A DNA stretch of 64,000 nucleotides from Aedes albopictus (GCF_035046485.1 NC_085136.1:162003963-162067962), one strand, 5' to 3'. Positions 32,400 through 45,221 are shown, counted from the stretch's first letter. Translations and numbers: made by a program. Notes: generated by a model from the letters alone, not told the origin.

Positions 32400-34150
32400 G
32401 CGCGAAACAGGCAGAACTCAGTCTCTCGGATGAAGAAGCGATGGAAGAGCTGTACCGCGCAAAGGACAAACGAAAGTTCTACGAGAAGCTGAACCGCTCG
32501 CGCAGAGGCTTTGTGCCACAAGCCGACATGTGCCGAGATAATCACGGGAATATTCTCACGAGCGAGCGTGAGGTGGTCGAGAGGTAGCGGCAACATTACG
32601 ATGAGCACTTCAATGGCGACGTTGCAAGTACCGAAGGTGGCGTGGAAACAAATCAAGGAGTATGTGCACAGGACGGAAGACTTCCGGCCCCTAACCTCCA
32701 AGAGATTGAGGAGGAGGCTGGCCGGTTGATAAACAACAAAGCCGCTGGAGCAGATCAACTACCAAGCGAGCTTCTAAAATACGGTGGAGAAGCACTGGTG
32801 AGAGCACTACACTGGGTCATTAGCAAGATTTGGAAGGTGGAAGTATTACCGGAGGAATGGATGGAAGGTATCGTGTGTCCCATTTACAAAAAGGGTGACA
32901 AGTTGGATTGCGGGAACTACCGCGAGATCACACTACTGAGCGCTGCTTACAAGATACTCTCTCAAATTTTATGCCGCCGTCTATCACCGATTGCAAGAGA
33001 GTTCGTGGGGCACTATCAGGCTGGATTAATGGGTGAACGCGCTGCAACGGACCAGATGTTCGCCATCCGCCAGGTGTTGCAGAAATGCCGCGAATACAAC
33101 GTGCCCACACATCACTTGTTCATCGATTTCAAATCGGCGTATGATACAATCGATCGAGAACAGCTTGGACAGATTATGCACGAATGCGGATTCCCGGATA
33201 AACTGATACGATTGATCAAGGCAACGATGGATCGAGTGATGTGCGTAGTTCGAGTATCAGGGACAGTCTCCTCGAGTCCCTTCGAATCTCGCAGAGGGTT
33301 ATGGCAAGGTAATGGTCTTTCGTGCTTGCTGTTCAACATTGCGTTAGAAGGTGTAATAAGGAGAGCGGGGATAAACACGAGTGGGATGATTTTCACGAAG
33401 TCCGTTTAGCTGCTTGGTTTCGCTGATGATTATAGCTCGCAAATTTGAGACGATGGCGGAGACGTACATCCGACTAAAGAGTGAAGCCAGGCGAATCGGA
33501 TTAGTCATTGATGTGTCGAAGACAAAGTACATGATGGCAAAGGGCTCCAGGGAGGCAACATCGCGCCTGCCACTCCGAATTTATATCGACGGTGATGAAA
33601 TCGAGGCGGTTGAAGAATTCGTGGTGACCGCCGACAACGACACCAGCAGAGAAATTCAGAGGCGCATTGTGGCAGGGAATCGGCTTACTTTGGACTCCGC
33701 AGAGCTCTACAATCGAATAAAGTTCGCCGTAACACGAAGTTTACTATCCACAAAACGCTGATTAGACCGGTTATCCTCTATGGGCACGAAACATGGACCC
33801 TACGTGCAGAGGACCAACGCGCCCTTGGAGTTTTCGAACGGAAGGTGTTGCGTACCATCTACGGCGGAGTGCAGATGGAAGACGGGACTTGGAGAAGGCG
33901 AATGAACCACGAGCTGCATCAGCTGCTGAGAAAACCAACCATCGTCCATACCGCGAAAATCGGGAGGCTACGGTGGGCGGGTCACGTCATCAGGATGTCG
34001 GATAGCAACCCGACTAAATTGTTCTCGAGAGTCATCCGACCGGTACAAGTATACGTGGAGCGCAGCGAGCTAGGTGGGTCGACCAAGTGGAGGACCATCA
34101 GCGGACCCTACGGGAAGTGCGGAACTGGAGACAAACAGCCATAGACTGAG
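32400..34150 (+). pseudogene. RTE-like non-LTR retrotransposon, reverse transcriptase and C-terminal part
   Basis: The linker (DKRKFYEKLNRSRRGFVPQAD) is at about 32465-32527. A 255-codon open stretch (32642-33406) then carries NNKAAGADQLPSELLKYGGE, LPEEWMEGIVCPIYKKGDK, YHLLSAAYKILSQI-type text, HYQAGLMGERAATDQMFA and FIDFKSAYDTIDR, the first catalytic motif. A single stop follows at 33407-33409. In the same frame next comes LLGFADD, the second catalytic motif. The C-terminal part reads VILYGHETWTLRAEDQRALG, FERKVLRTIYGGVQMEDGTW and RLRWAGHVIRM in shifting frames. The endonuclease is missing. It is dead, but better preserved than the copy at 29430. Confidence 0.87.
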
Positions 34151-35840
34151 TGGAATGGAGGCGGCTACTATGTACAGCAAAGGCCACCCCGGCCTTAGCC
34201 TGATCGGTAAAGTAAGTATGGAAAAGACAGGCCAAATTCCAATAGGCACAAAGAAACAAAAATAAGAAGAAATCCTCTACAGCCCCCGGCTGCCAATGCC
34301 GTTCTGTTTTCTTGTTTTCAACCATTGCACATGGCCAGGAATAGCAAAACAACATCATCCAGAGCATCAATTCCAGCCGGAGAGGCACCATACCTGCCAC
34401 TGCCCTCTTTCAGCTCATTTGGACTAGGAATCCTTCAATTGCTACAAGCCAAGCCTCCCTTGCTAGGCTTCTTCCGCTAGCTCCAAGCTCCAGCCAGAGT
34501 TGATTGACCAACTTTCCGACGAATCGTGAAACCCGTCGCGTGCGCGCAATGCGAAGTCTATTTGCGAATTAATTCTTCTTTGAAATTTGTGCCATAGGTA
34601 CATAGGTAGGTACATTTGGAACAGAACAACATCCAACATAACAAACGGTGCACAAGAATATTTAATTAAATAAATAAAACGTGACATGAAATTGATAAGC
34701 AGTTAGATGCGCCCGGTGGAGTGTATTATGTACCATCGTCGTCGTCTTCGTCTACCGTTTTTCCCATTGAGTGGTTCTTCGTTGCAATGAATGGCAATGC
34801 AAGAAGATGAAAGTCTATGGAAATAGAGGAAGCACTTTAAACGATTAAAGTTACTTTTGTTCCAGAGATTCGAGACGTCATTCGACAATTTGTAGTTTAC
34901 GTTAAGCACGGTAAAAATGTAGTTCTGATCACCATTGAGTGGTATAATATAAAATTAAATCAAAATACTGAAAGCACTTAACTTTAACAAAAGGCAAATT
35001 ACGCCAGCAAATTGAGTGATGAATGCTGAAAAGTCACTCTCAATTGAACAAACACCCGTCCAATGCTCCTCATCCATCACTTCGCCGATCCACCGTTCCG
35101 TACGATGTATACTGCATTGTATATAGAACGGAAAGGGCCAACCTGCCTAGCTGCCTTATCGATAATCTAAAATACACCAAATCAAATCGATCAGCACAAT
35201 GAAATTAATCCAAATTTCATGTTGATTGAAAGTCGACGCCAATGGCATCGCAACAGCAACGGTAACGATACGGGTCTACGCGACAAAAAAGAGCTTATTC
35301 AATCGAATCAAATGTATCATTTAAAAGCTAGAGCATCGCGCAGATATGTAGGTATAGAGCGACATCGCTAATTGAATGAGTTCATTAGCAAGCACAATAA
35401 GTCATCACTTTAGCCCTCTTCTTGTGTGTATCTCACGCGCGCGCGACAAATCCAATTCTGGCGTAGTAGGTAGGACCTTGCAGACTCTACCGTGCACGCA
35501 GACACCTACTAACTACAACGGCTTCATTCACACCACACACAGTGCCAAGGGGAGGAAGCATTAGTAAGTGTTATGTGAACTGTGAAAAGCAAGGGCCGGC
35601 CTTGGCGGTTTCGAACTTCAATCTAAGCTGATGTATTTCGATAGTCAGACCACATAGAAGGATTTCGTCTTCGGCAAAGTTGATCAGGACATCAAGAGCT
35701 ATCCGAACTAGTTGATTCTAAGATTAGCCGCTAGATGGCGCTTAGAAATTCAAAACTGAAAACGGATATCTAACAACTTGATCAGATTTTTTTTTTTTTA
35801 TTTGTGAATTTTGACTTAATGCTAATTCTTCACACAACTC
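34151..35840. other. Intron sequence without gene
   Basis: AT-rich, with only short open frames (60-100 codons) lacking domains. The poly-T at about 35790 and a CGCGCG run near 35440 are the only notable low-complexity points. Confidence 0.4.
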
Positions 35841-36060
35841 TTGATCATAACTCAGTGTATAACTGTAAATGGAATAAAAAGTTCGCTATCATCGATTGAG
35901 GTTGGTGTCCCTCAGTTGAAACAAGGATTTTTCAATGAAAACTTGCTTATAGTGAATCTTAGTAAGACCAAATATTTGATATTTCACACGCCTCGGCTTC
36001 GAGTTTCACCACATGCCGATCTGATCATCCACTCTACGAGAACGAGGGAAGTTCCAAGCT
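35841..36060 (+). pseudogene. Non-LTR reverse transcriptase fragment (jockey/CR1-like)
   Basis: FFNENLLIVNLSKTKYLIFHTPRL-type text (shown here in part: NLSKTKYLIFHTPR) is the region just after the YADD motif in jockey/CR1 enzymes, where NxxKTKYMVF is common. Only about 70 codons remain. Confidence 0.55.
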
Positions 36061-36264
36061 ACAATTCCGTGGTCCGGGTTGTGGTCAGGCATGTGGTGGG
36101 AGTCTCTCAGTCTGCAACCACAGGCAAGTACGCATGAATTCTCGACTTTTCTGTTTCTGAAATCTTCCCGAGTTTGGAGTCATTCGTCGATATCTACTTC
36201 CTCCCATTCGTTGCCCGTAGTTAAGAATGTACAACGAGAACAACCGAAGATTACCAGGGTCACA

Positions 36265-36580
36265 CACTTCTGGCATTACAAGAGCCCCCGCTCGCTCTGA
36301 TTCACGCCATTTCCTCACCGCTCGAGTCATGCATACGCAACAACTCTAGATCATCAAGGACGCAAGATCCAGGCATTACGAGAGCCCTTGCTCGTTCTGA
36401 CCCACGCTAGTTCTTCTACGTCTCAAGTCACCCCAATCAATGTCAATGTCCAATCAGAACGTTAGCTCCTCACTGCTCGAGTAATGTGCGTTACCAGGGA
36501 CGCACGCTCCAAATATTACCAGAGCTCCTGTTCGCTCTGACCCACGCCACTTCATCTACGTCTCAAGTCACCCCAAAGAT
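36265..36580. repeat. Imperfect direct repeat, three copies
   Basis: Segments starting near 36281, 36380 and 36521 each contain GAGC(C/T)C..GCTCG(C/T)TCTGA followed by CACGC and, in two copies, TCTACGTCTCAAGTCACCCC. The spacing is unequal (about 99 and 141 bp). Confidence 0.65.
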
Positions 36581-36774
36581 CAATGCCAGCCGTTTCAGTC
36601 TACTTGGTTGTAGTCGGAGTGTTGGTGGGAGCTCTTGTGGGCAAAGGAAGCGCAGCGGACGAATAAAACAAGAGCTGCTCTTCAGCACGTTAAATTATTT
36701 AAAAGTTCGCGTTACAATGATGAGCGGAAACGGAATTTATTTCGCAGCAGTTGCCGCTTCTCTTCAATGATGAC

Positions 36775-36985
36775 CTTAGCCATCAACTTGGTGAGCTTCG
36801 TGGCCGTGCGGATAGAGGCGTCAGTCATCTAGCCGTTTCGGAAGGCTCGGAGTGGTTCGATTCCCGCTCCAATTGGGGAAAAATTTCGCCAAACGGAAAA
36901 TTCTCCACTGGGTGTTATATGTATTGTCCGTTGTCTAATGTTAGGGCTTGTTCAGTCAAAGCAACCTCTGGTTGAAGACGGTGTA
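36775..36985 (+). mobile_element. tRNA-derived SINE, second family
   Basis: A tRNA-like head with GTGGCCGTGCGGATAGA (A-box region) and GGTTCGATTCCCGCTCC (B box, about 36853-36869). The body ends in CTCTGGTTGAAGACGGTGT (36964-36983). The copy at 63350-63550 has the same layout and ending. Confidence 0.75.
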
Positions 36986-37009
36986 GTGTTTTTTTTCTAG
37001 CAGTTGATG

Positions 37010-38050
37010 GAACTTGCTCCCTCCAACAGGTTTGGTTAGCGCGTCCGCCGTCATCTCTTTCGATGATCGGTACTCGAGATTCACGTCTCCTCGTTCACAT
37101 TGACCCTTTATGAAGTGACGCCTGGTGACAATGTCCTTTGAACGTTTGGATGTTCACTCTGCCTGCACGAAGCTGAGGTAGCTTTAATTGTTGTCGTACA
37201 CAGTCGTCGGGCCGGTAGGTTTCTCTCCGAGATCGGTTATCCTTCGCCGCAGCCAAATCAGCTCTGACGGAGGACTGCCTGTGGCTCGTCCAGACAATGG
37301 AACCGCAACCGAAGAGAAATATACAGCCTATGGTCGATCGCCTGCTTTCCTGGTAGTCGATCCAGTTCGCGTCGAAATAGTTGGTGAGCTTACAGCCATC
37401 GCCGGGACCGAACACTAGCCGCTTCTCATTTGTTCCCTTGAGGTACTTCACTATACGCCCGACTGCCTTTCAGTCCATGTCCGTTGGTGCACACACTCTA
37501 CGGCACTATTGAGACACTGATTGTAATATCCGGGTGGGCAGTTCCGGCCACACAGAGCTGCGCACCCAGCAAACTCCTGTATTGTGTCGTGTCGTCTAAA
37601 TGCTGACCAAGGGCATCTGCTTCCATATAGGCCTCCTTCGCAGTTTTTCAATCGTCAAATCCGAAACGTTTGACAAGTGCCACGATATAGCTGGTTAACT
37701 GCGTATTGTAGACTCCATTTTCACAACAAATGTTGAAACCCAGGCTCATGGCTCATGGATCCGAGATTTGTCACGTTCAAAACTTTGACCAGGACTTTGT
37801 ACACCTCCGCTATCATCGCTGGACTACGGCATCCAACCAGCATTTTGTCGACTTACACCAATAACAGCACTTTGTCCTGACATCAACCGCGAGTGTACAA
37901 GATGTTGTCCGACTGGCATCGCCAGAAACCCATCTCCACTAGAACCGCATGAAGTGCTCGGTTCCAGCAACCCGCCGATTGCTTGAGGCCATAAATACTC
38001 TTTTGTAGATTGCAAAGATACTCCTCATTTCCTGCAGCAACGTATCCTGT
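37010..38050 (-). pseudogene. Ty1/copia retrotransposon RT-RNase H fragment
   Basis: Minus-strand frames read NLQKSIYGLKQSAGCWNRAL (about 38010-37950), then ILYTRG where the YVDD-type motif is expected. Further on come VNQLYRG and RYLKGT-type text, then FDANWIDYQESRRSTIGCIF (about 37370-37310), the copia RNase H start (ADADWAGD...RKSTTGY in intact elements). At least five frameshifts or stops break it. No LTRs were recognised. Confidence 0.8.
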
Positions 38051-38084
38051 GGTTTTTTTTCCTTCTAAACCATAGGGGGATAAA

Positions 38085-39377
38085 TCTGCTCATCAGACAC
38101 CCTAACAGGAAGGTTAGGGTAGTGTGGGGTTAAGGCCGTCTTCTACAATGCCAGTAGAAGCCAGGACTACTCTCTCCTCGACCTACTAAAACACATTCCT
38201 ATGGTCGCCAAACCCTACGTCTCTCCGGAACCACCAAAAAGGTATTGCTTCAGAGAGGGGCTAGTGCATATCGCACCCTCAAGGTTAGCTGCCGTAGCCT
38301 AGCAGCAACGAACATCGATGACTCGCTCTGGAGAGTCCATCACGATAGCATGCTGGCGCTTAGCCAGTTTCCCGAGTGGTCCTCGCCACTCCCTTTGTCC
38401 TCGGAAGGCGGACAGGGTCAACCCCGCCCGCGCCCTACTGCTGAGCGGACATCAAGAACTGATGCCCACATGCAACCCGATCTGACCTGCTGAAGGCAAG
38501 GGTATCACTACCCTTCAGGCAATATCAGCTGCACCAGAAGGTTGCTGACAGCAGGGTCTCCACCTGCCCCGACCCTTGCCGGGGAACCCTTACCAACCGC
38601 GGGCTCGGATCCAACCCAGTAGATCGACGCCACAACAGCACCGCTACCGGGACTTCCTCTCCGCGGCCACTTAATCGCTGTAAGGGTCGATCTCGACCGC
38701 AGGGTACCGGTATGACCTACGAAGCCGACTTCAAACCCCTGGACCACCTCTTGTACTGCATCTGGACTAGCCATTCTCCGAGTCCACGCGCCACCTCCTC
38801 TGTAGCTCCCAGACGATATGGGTGATAGCCGTTCAAACGGCGTTCCAGCTAACCTCATCCCTACACATCTTCTGGACCAAATTGTCCGGAGTTGTGTGCT
38901 CCCCGCATGTGGCAAGCATGCGGTCACGCATTGTGCGAAAACGCGGGCACACGAACAAAACGTGTTCCGCCGTTTCCTCTAAACCATTGCACACTGGGCA
39001 TTCGGGAGAACCCGCATCGAAACGGTGTAGATAATGTCGGAAGCAACCATGGCCTGGAAGGGCCTTCCTTTGGTGGAACTGTCCCACGCGCGCTTCCATT
39101 TGACCATGGAGGCCATCCTGGCAGTCCTGCGTATGGCTCTTGTGCCGCGCATTTCGAACCACTCTATGTCCTCCTTGATAAGGATGCCGATAGGCATTGA
39201 ACCAGTTATGACGCAGAGCGCGTTTTGTGACACGGTATGGTACGCACTCGCAACCCTCAGGCACATCAGCTAATAGGTACTTTCCAGCTTACCACGGTAG
39301 CTTTCGGTACTTAGCGCCATGCTCTACGCCGGGCCGCCATACCTTAGTATGGCGACACTTACCAGAAGATTGTGCTT
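38085..39377 (-). pseudogene. R1/LOA-like retrotransposon, 3' part
   Basis: This is the downstream half of the element whose reverse transcriptase is at 42216-44845. It starts just after the I-like insertion with NLLVSVAILRYGGPAW-type text in shifted frames. Then come VASAYHTVSQNALCVITGSM, the terminal cysteine motif CPVCNGLEETAEHVLFVCPR (about 39010-38950), and a 3' untranslated tail to about 38163. The tail is shared with the copy at 50300-52273 (GATAGCATGCTGGCG region), showing they are the same family. Frameshifts show it is dead. Confidence 0.82.
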
Positions 39378-42215
39378 TTTTTTCATCCCTCATCTGTAGA
39401 GCCTTTTAACCACTGCGTCCACTATTTAGGAATATTGTGGTATGACCCATATTTAATTTGGTGCTAGTCAAATATCCTGTCACAATTGAGCTGTGATGGA
39501 CAATGGTTGATGTAACACCTGATCCCAACTGTTGGGACTACTTCGCCAAATTTCCAAGGGCTCTAGAAACCCTTTACCAAATACCGCCAATCTTTGATGG
39601 GACAGCACTCCACAGTTGCAGAGTAAGTGTTCGGCAGTTTCGTTTTCCGTTTGACAGAAACGACATTCGGAGGATTGAGTTTTTCCAATCTTACTTAGAT
39701 GATATTTACTCGGACAGTGGCCAGTCATCAGACCAGTAATTACCCTGAGATCTCTTTTATTTAGATTCAATATGGACCTGGCTTTTTCTGCACTGGGTTT
39801 TATGAACCTTTTCGCTTGCTTGGATGTATCCGTGGCATTCCAATTAGATTCTACCGTGGACATTTCCCAAGTTTTTAGTTTCATCTACGGATGAAACTCA
39901 GGAACTCCACAAAAAGGTTCAGTGCCTACAAAGCTTGTTTCCGCACCCTGTCTAAAGCCTGCGCACTTTAGAATCGGTACACTTACAACCGGCTGCAGAT
40001 CAAAAACGGTTTGACCTAGAAAAAAAAATGTTGTAAGAAGCAAATGAAGCTTATCTAATGTTGTTTGCAGGAAAAATATAAAATTTGCAGTTTTTATCTC
40101 TTTACGATAAAATTTTGATCTGATTGTGAAATTCATGCCATTTTCTTCTGCACAAACCAATTTATCGTCGTTACTTGCAAATTTCACAGCATACGGGCTG
40201 GTATTTCCACAAGAAACAAACTTCTATTTATCAAAGATATGCTCAAAACAAGTTACGACATTGAACTCTTGACAAATATGGTTTACAAGACCATAATCAA
40301 CGTATTGCCTTATTGTCCATTCACGCTATATTTGAAGCATAATATTATTCAAAGCATTTTTTATGAAAAAATATTCCTAGGGATCGTTTTTTGGATCAAC
40401 AATTCCCTAATTCAAGTGGCCTAACATAATTCATACCGAAATCTGGATTATTTTTGGAATTATTAGCAGTTTCCCCGCACAGAATTTGAAAATTAACAGT
40501 CATAAGCCGAACTCCTCCTTATAACCCTAAAATTAGACAGTTTTCATGAGAGAAACACTGAAAACTATATGTATTATGAAACTATAGATGTAATTATATG
40601 ATCACAAATTAAAAAAAATAAAGTAGATTCAGTTTAGTTAAAAAATATCTTTAGATATTTCACATCATTAAAACACATCCAACGAATTTCGTCAGCAAAC
40701 GTCCATACAGCTTTCAGGTCACGATTATTCATATTGTTCTGCGTCAAATCATTGGTTTCTTGTATACCAATACTATTCGTATAGTATCCTTCCCGTATGC
40801 GTATTTGCTGAACTAAAGTTAATGCGAAAACCTTTTTTTTTTTTGACCTTAAGTTTGTGTGAAAGCTTTTGATTTTCCATAAAACCCTTCAAAGGTTTAC
40901 CATTGCTGTATTGGTAATTTGGAATATTTTACCTCCCTTAAATAACAATCATAAGACCTTAAACGATTCTATACTGCGTAATTGGTGAATTTGGCAATTT
41001 TAAATTCCTACACACATCTTGAATCTGGCGATGATTGATTTTTGTTCAATTTGTGCAGAAAAAACTGGCACTATTTATGAATTCAGATCAATAGTTCATC
41101 TAAAAAAATAAAAACAGCAAATTTTATATTTTTCCTACAAACTACAATAGATAGGTTTCAATTGCTTCTAACAACACTTTTTTCTAAGTGAAACCGTTTT
41201 TGATCTGCAGCCGGTTGAAAGTGTACCGATTCTAAAGTGCGCAGGCTTTAGCGAGAGTGTCGGCATTTTCATTCCCCAGAATTCCACAATGACCGGGCAC
41301 CCAGTATAAAGTTACCTCGTTCCGACTGGCCAATTGCTTCAGAGAAATAATGCATTCCCACACTAGCTTGGATTGACACGTGAAAGCTTTTAGCGCATTT
41401 AGAGCCGCCTGACTGTCCGAAAAAATACAGATCTTGGCAAACCTATAATTTCTTTTCAAACAAATGTTGGCACACTCTAGAATGGCTTGAACTTCCGCTT
41501 GAAATACAGTGGGACTGCATCCCATTGGTATAGCTTTACTGATACCAGGGCCAAAAACACCAGCTCCAGTATTTTCTCCCATCTTGGACCCATCAGTATA
41601 AAATACAATAGAACCTGGACGTAAACTTGACCCACCAGCATCCCAAACATAGCGACATGGTTTCACCACTTTGAAGGGAACATCATAGTTGGTCTTCGTT
41701 ATCATCCAATCTTCTACTGTTTTTATGTCCATGTTTAATTTGAAGTCTTTGATGATCCTCAAATGTCCAACAAGATCCCCATCTAGGACTTTATTGTAAC
41801 GTATAAACTGCAGGGCACTTTTTGCCGCTTGTAGTTTAACAAATTGATGCAATGGCAGTATATTGAGAAGGGCATCCAATGCAACTGATGGAGTGTTTTT
41901 CATTGCTCCTGTCATAGATATACAAGCAAGTCTTTGTAGCTTACTTAGCTTCCTTTGAGAAGTTACCTCATTTGTTTTGGGCCACCAAACAAGTGAAGCA
42001 TAAGTAATCTTAGGCCGGACTATTGCAGCATAGATCCAGTGAATCATGTTAGGTCTAAGACCCCAGGTTTTTCCTAAGGCTTTGCTGCAGACCCAAAGGG
42101 CATTCGTACCCTTGGTCAAAACATTGTTTAAATGTGAATTCCAATTCATTCTTTTGTCCAAAGTTACCCCAAGATGTTTAACTTCTTCCGAAAACTGAAT
42201 ATGAACTCCATATAA
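39378..42215 (-). mobile_element. I/Loner-like non-LTR element, 5'-truncated, with RNase H and 14-bp target duplication
   Basis: An exact 14-bp direct repeat, AGAAGATTGTGCTT, abuts both sides (39364-39377 and 42216-42229). The minus-strand reading holds the reverse transcriptase thumb (KHLGVTLDKRMNWNSHLNNV, IYAAIVRPKITYASLVWWPK) and then a full RNase H domain. Its catalytic series is visible: YTDGSK, FQAEVQAI, FSDSQAALNA, and WVPGHCGILGNENAD. Beyond the MITE at 39955-41248 come the last RNase H residues and a C-terminal zinc-finger-like motif, CRFCQTENETAEHLLC (about 39660-39610). It ends in an A run (T run at 39378). Insertion into R1-like coding sequence is exact. Confidence 0.9.
39955..41248. 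mobile_element. TIR element with TA target duplication inside the I-like RNase H
   Basis: The ends AAGCCTGCGCACTTTAGAAT and their inverse continue for about 60 bp on each side (including CCGGCTGCAGATCAAAAACG). TA is at 39953-39954 and 41249-41250. Removing it restores the RNase H reading LA-RQGAETSFVG, which confirms the site. The interior is AT-rich and non-coding. Confidence 0.9.
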
Positions 42216-44845
42216 AGAAGATTGTGCTTACTGGCGTACACCGCAGAGCCACTTTAGCTGTGGAGGTTTTTTTTACAGGCATAATCGACGTGGTTACCGA
42301 AAGGTAAGCTTATCGTTGATCATCAGCGCTTCGACATGATAGTGCAATTGCCTACACTGAACATCGCACAGTGGGAAAAATCGACCCAAAAAACGGATCT
42401 TTTAACGCCGCTGGTTTCGGTACATGAAGTAGACCATTTCTGACGTAAAAAAATACGAGAAATCGATTGGTGCTAAATTCATTCACCGCACGGCACGGGA
42501 AGTGGTCTATTTTGCCCCATTTTGCCCTTTTTTCATACAATAAGAGAATCAAAATGTACTTTCAAACAACAAGCACGACTGTAGATCATTGAAAATAGCT
42601 GCAGGTGTAATTAGAGGTTTATAGCAATCATTAAAATACATGGAAGATCCTTTAAGTTGCTTATTTTGCCCCATATGCCCCAACAACTGCCGAAAATTCA
42701 CACTTTTACCTAATTATGAATGGATATTTAATGTTACTGATTTGAAGTTGATTTTTTTGGCATAAACAAAATGCACTGAGTCTATTATTACCAGAATCAT
42801 CTTCGGCAGTTGTCCAATTTGCCCCATTTTGCCCTATTTTCATAGAAAAGGAGATTTAAAATGCACTTATAAGAAACAGATACTGGTAAGGAACGTTGAA
42901 ATTAGTTTTAGGTCCAATTGGAAGCTAACAGCTATCACGTGCATATATGAAAGATATTTTCCCTATTTTACCCTACATGCCCCTAAAACTCCTGGATGAT
43001 CACATTTTTTGTATTGTTTTGTAACATCACCCTACATCATGGTTGCAATATGAAGTCATTTATCATTTTTGATACATACAAATACAGTCTATCGATTAGC
43101 TTTTGAATCATTCACGGGAAGGTACAAACAGATGTCCATTTTACCCCAATTTTTCCTGATTTTTTGTCGTCTCATGAATAAATTGATTTCTCGTTTTTGC
43201 TTATGTCCGAATTAATCGACTTCTAGTACTGAAACCAATGTAGTCAAAAAGACAGGTAAAATATTTTACTTTTTTCTAATTCTTGCTTTTGGTGGGGAAT
43301 TGAGGGCATAATAAGCATTAATCTTAATCTTAATATGTGTCAAACATGCACCAAACTGATTAAATGTAGCATCTTTAATATTTACATATTGGTACTTTAA
43401 GACGGCCTATTTACTCAGTTTTGTTCATATTTGACACATTTTATCAAATGCTTATTTTACCCTTAATTTCCCATGAAAAGCTGAAGTTATAGAAAAAGTC
43501 ATATATGTATATATTACTGTACTTTCGATTACATTGGTTTCAGCACCAATGAAAATAAGGAATAATAATTTAATTAGTTATAAATTCATTACATAACAAA
43601 AAAAAATCAGAGCAAATTGGGGTAAAATGGACAGCTGTTTGTACCATTCACGGAATGATTCTAGTATTAAACGATAAACCACATTTGTATATATCAAAAA
43701 TTATCTCATTCATGTTTTGCAATCAGTGACATTACAAAACCATACAAAATATGTTATTATCCAGCAGGTTTTGGGGCATCTAGGGTAAAATAGGGAAAAG
43801 ATCTTTTATATACGTGCATGATTACTCTAAGCTGCCAATTGTTCCTTAACCTAATTTCAACATTCCCAACAATATCTGTTTCTTATAAATACATTTTAAA
43901 TATCCTTTTTATATGAAAATAGGGCAAAATGGGGCAAATTGGACAACTCCCAAAGATGATTCTGGTGATAATAGATTTAGCGCTTTTTGTTTATGCCAAA
44001 AAAATCAACTTCAAACCAGTAACATTGAAAATCCCTTTCATAATTAGGTAAAAGTGTAAATTTCCAGCAGTTTTTGGGGCATATGGGGCAAAATAAGCAA
44101 GTGAAGGGATTTTTCATGTATTTTTATGATTGCTATGAACCTCTAATTACACCTGCAGCTATTTTCAATGATCTACAGTCGTGCATGTTGTTTGAAAATA
44201 CATTTTGATTCTCTTCATGTATGAAAAAAGGGCGAAATGGGGCAAATTGGACCACTTCCCGTGCCGTGCGGTGAATGAATTTAGCACCAATAGATTTCTC
44301 GTATTTTTTTACGTCAGAAATGGTCATCTTCACGTACCGAAACCAGCGGCGTTAAAAGATCCGTTTTTTGGGTCGATTTTTCCCACTGTGCATCGCTTGC
44401 TGCTCCGACTTCCGGTTGTTCATAACCATCACCTCAGTTTTATGGTGAGCCAACTCCAGTTTCGTGGACCATAAATCCACGCCTTCACACCCTTGATCGA
44501 GTAGGTAGTAGTCAACTCCACCTCTTCGATCGATCCACGTAGACTTCAAGCGTAATGTCGTCAGCAAAGCCGACGATCTCCACTCCCACCGGGAACTCTA
44601 ACCTTAACACCTCATCGTACATGACATTCCATAACACCGGACCCAGGATAAAACCTTGCGGGACTCCTGACGTTATATGAAAGCACTTCCGGGTACTACA
44701 GGTACCCGGGTATCCCCAGATGCAGGAGCGCATCGGCAATAGCCGGCCAACCGGCGTTATTGAACGCATTTCTTACATCCAAAGTAACTACCGCACAGTA
44801 GCAAATACCCCTTCTCTTTCGCTGGAACGCTGTCTCGGTGATCCG
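42216..44845 (-). pseudogene. R1/LOA-like retrotransposon, reverse transcriptase part
   Basis: Minus-strand frames read FNNAGWPAIADALLHLGIPG, then GVPQGFILGPVLWNVMYDEV and EIVGFADDITLEVY (about 44590-44550; FADD catalytic pair intact). KLELAHHKTEVMVMNNRKSE follows up to 44396. The Transib-like element interrupts here, and the reading resumes left of it with VGNCTIMSKR and NDKLTF (about 42350-42290), then the I-like insertion. One element has therefore been hit twice. Stops and frameshifts are present. Confidence 0.85.
42367..44390. mobile_element. Transib-like palindromic element with RSS-like ends and 5-bp target duplication
   Basis: Arms of about 1 kb are reverse complements around a centre near 43378. 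Both ends read CACAGTG, then 12 bases (GGAAAAATCGAC), then CCAAAAAAC. The flanks are CATCG at 42362-42366 and 44391-44395. Transib transposons have CACWRTG-type ends and 5-bp duplications, and are the accepted relatives of the RAG1 recombinase, whose signal is CACAGTG, a 12- or 23-base spacer and ACAAAAACC. No transposase is encoded. The insertion interrupts the R1-like reverse transcriptase after NNRKSEQQA. Confidence 0.8.
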
Positions 44846-45214
44846 TCTACTTTCGAAGTTTCAACGTTAATGACAAACGTACACTTCTTCCTAAATGTAA
44901 GTGACAGAGTTTTCAGGATCGATATTAGAAAAAGAAAGAACTCTGGCTTGAACTGGAGCTTCATTGTACGCTTGTAGTTTTTGTTCCAGTATCACCAGTC
45001 AGCTACACTTACACATAAAACAAATGAGATAGCTGCTTGGGGCTCAGGCATTTACAGACTGCAAGTATTATTGGTGGTATGCATTTTATGTTTTAGGCGA
45101 GATATGGGAACGGCCATAAATTACGTCATGCTTTGAGGGGAATGAGGGGTTACCTTATTAGACTGAAAGACCATTACAAAAGCCAGACTCATGCAAGAAA
45201 CGAATCGGGTACAT
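44846..45214. other. Intron sequence without clear feature
   Basis: The R1-like reading is lost upstream of 44845. No further domain was seen up to the MITE at 45222. Confidence 0.4.
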
Positions 45215-45221
45215 GAAACAT

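Noticed and set aside
38822..39273. Plus-strand frames opposite the R1-like C-terminus
   Set aside because: The minus strand carries the CPVC...H..C motif; the plus frames have none.
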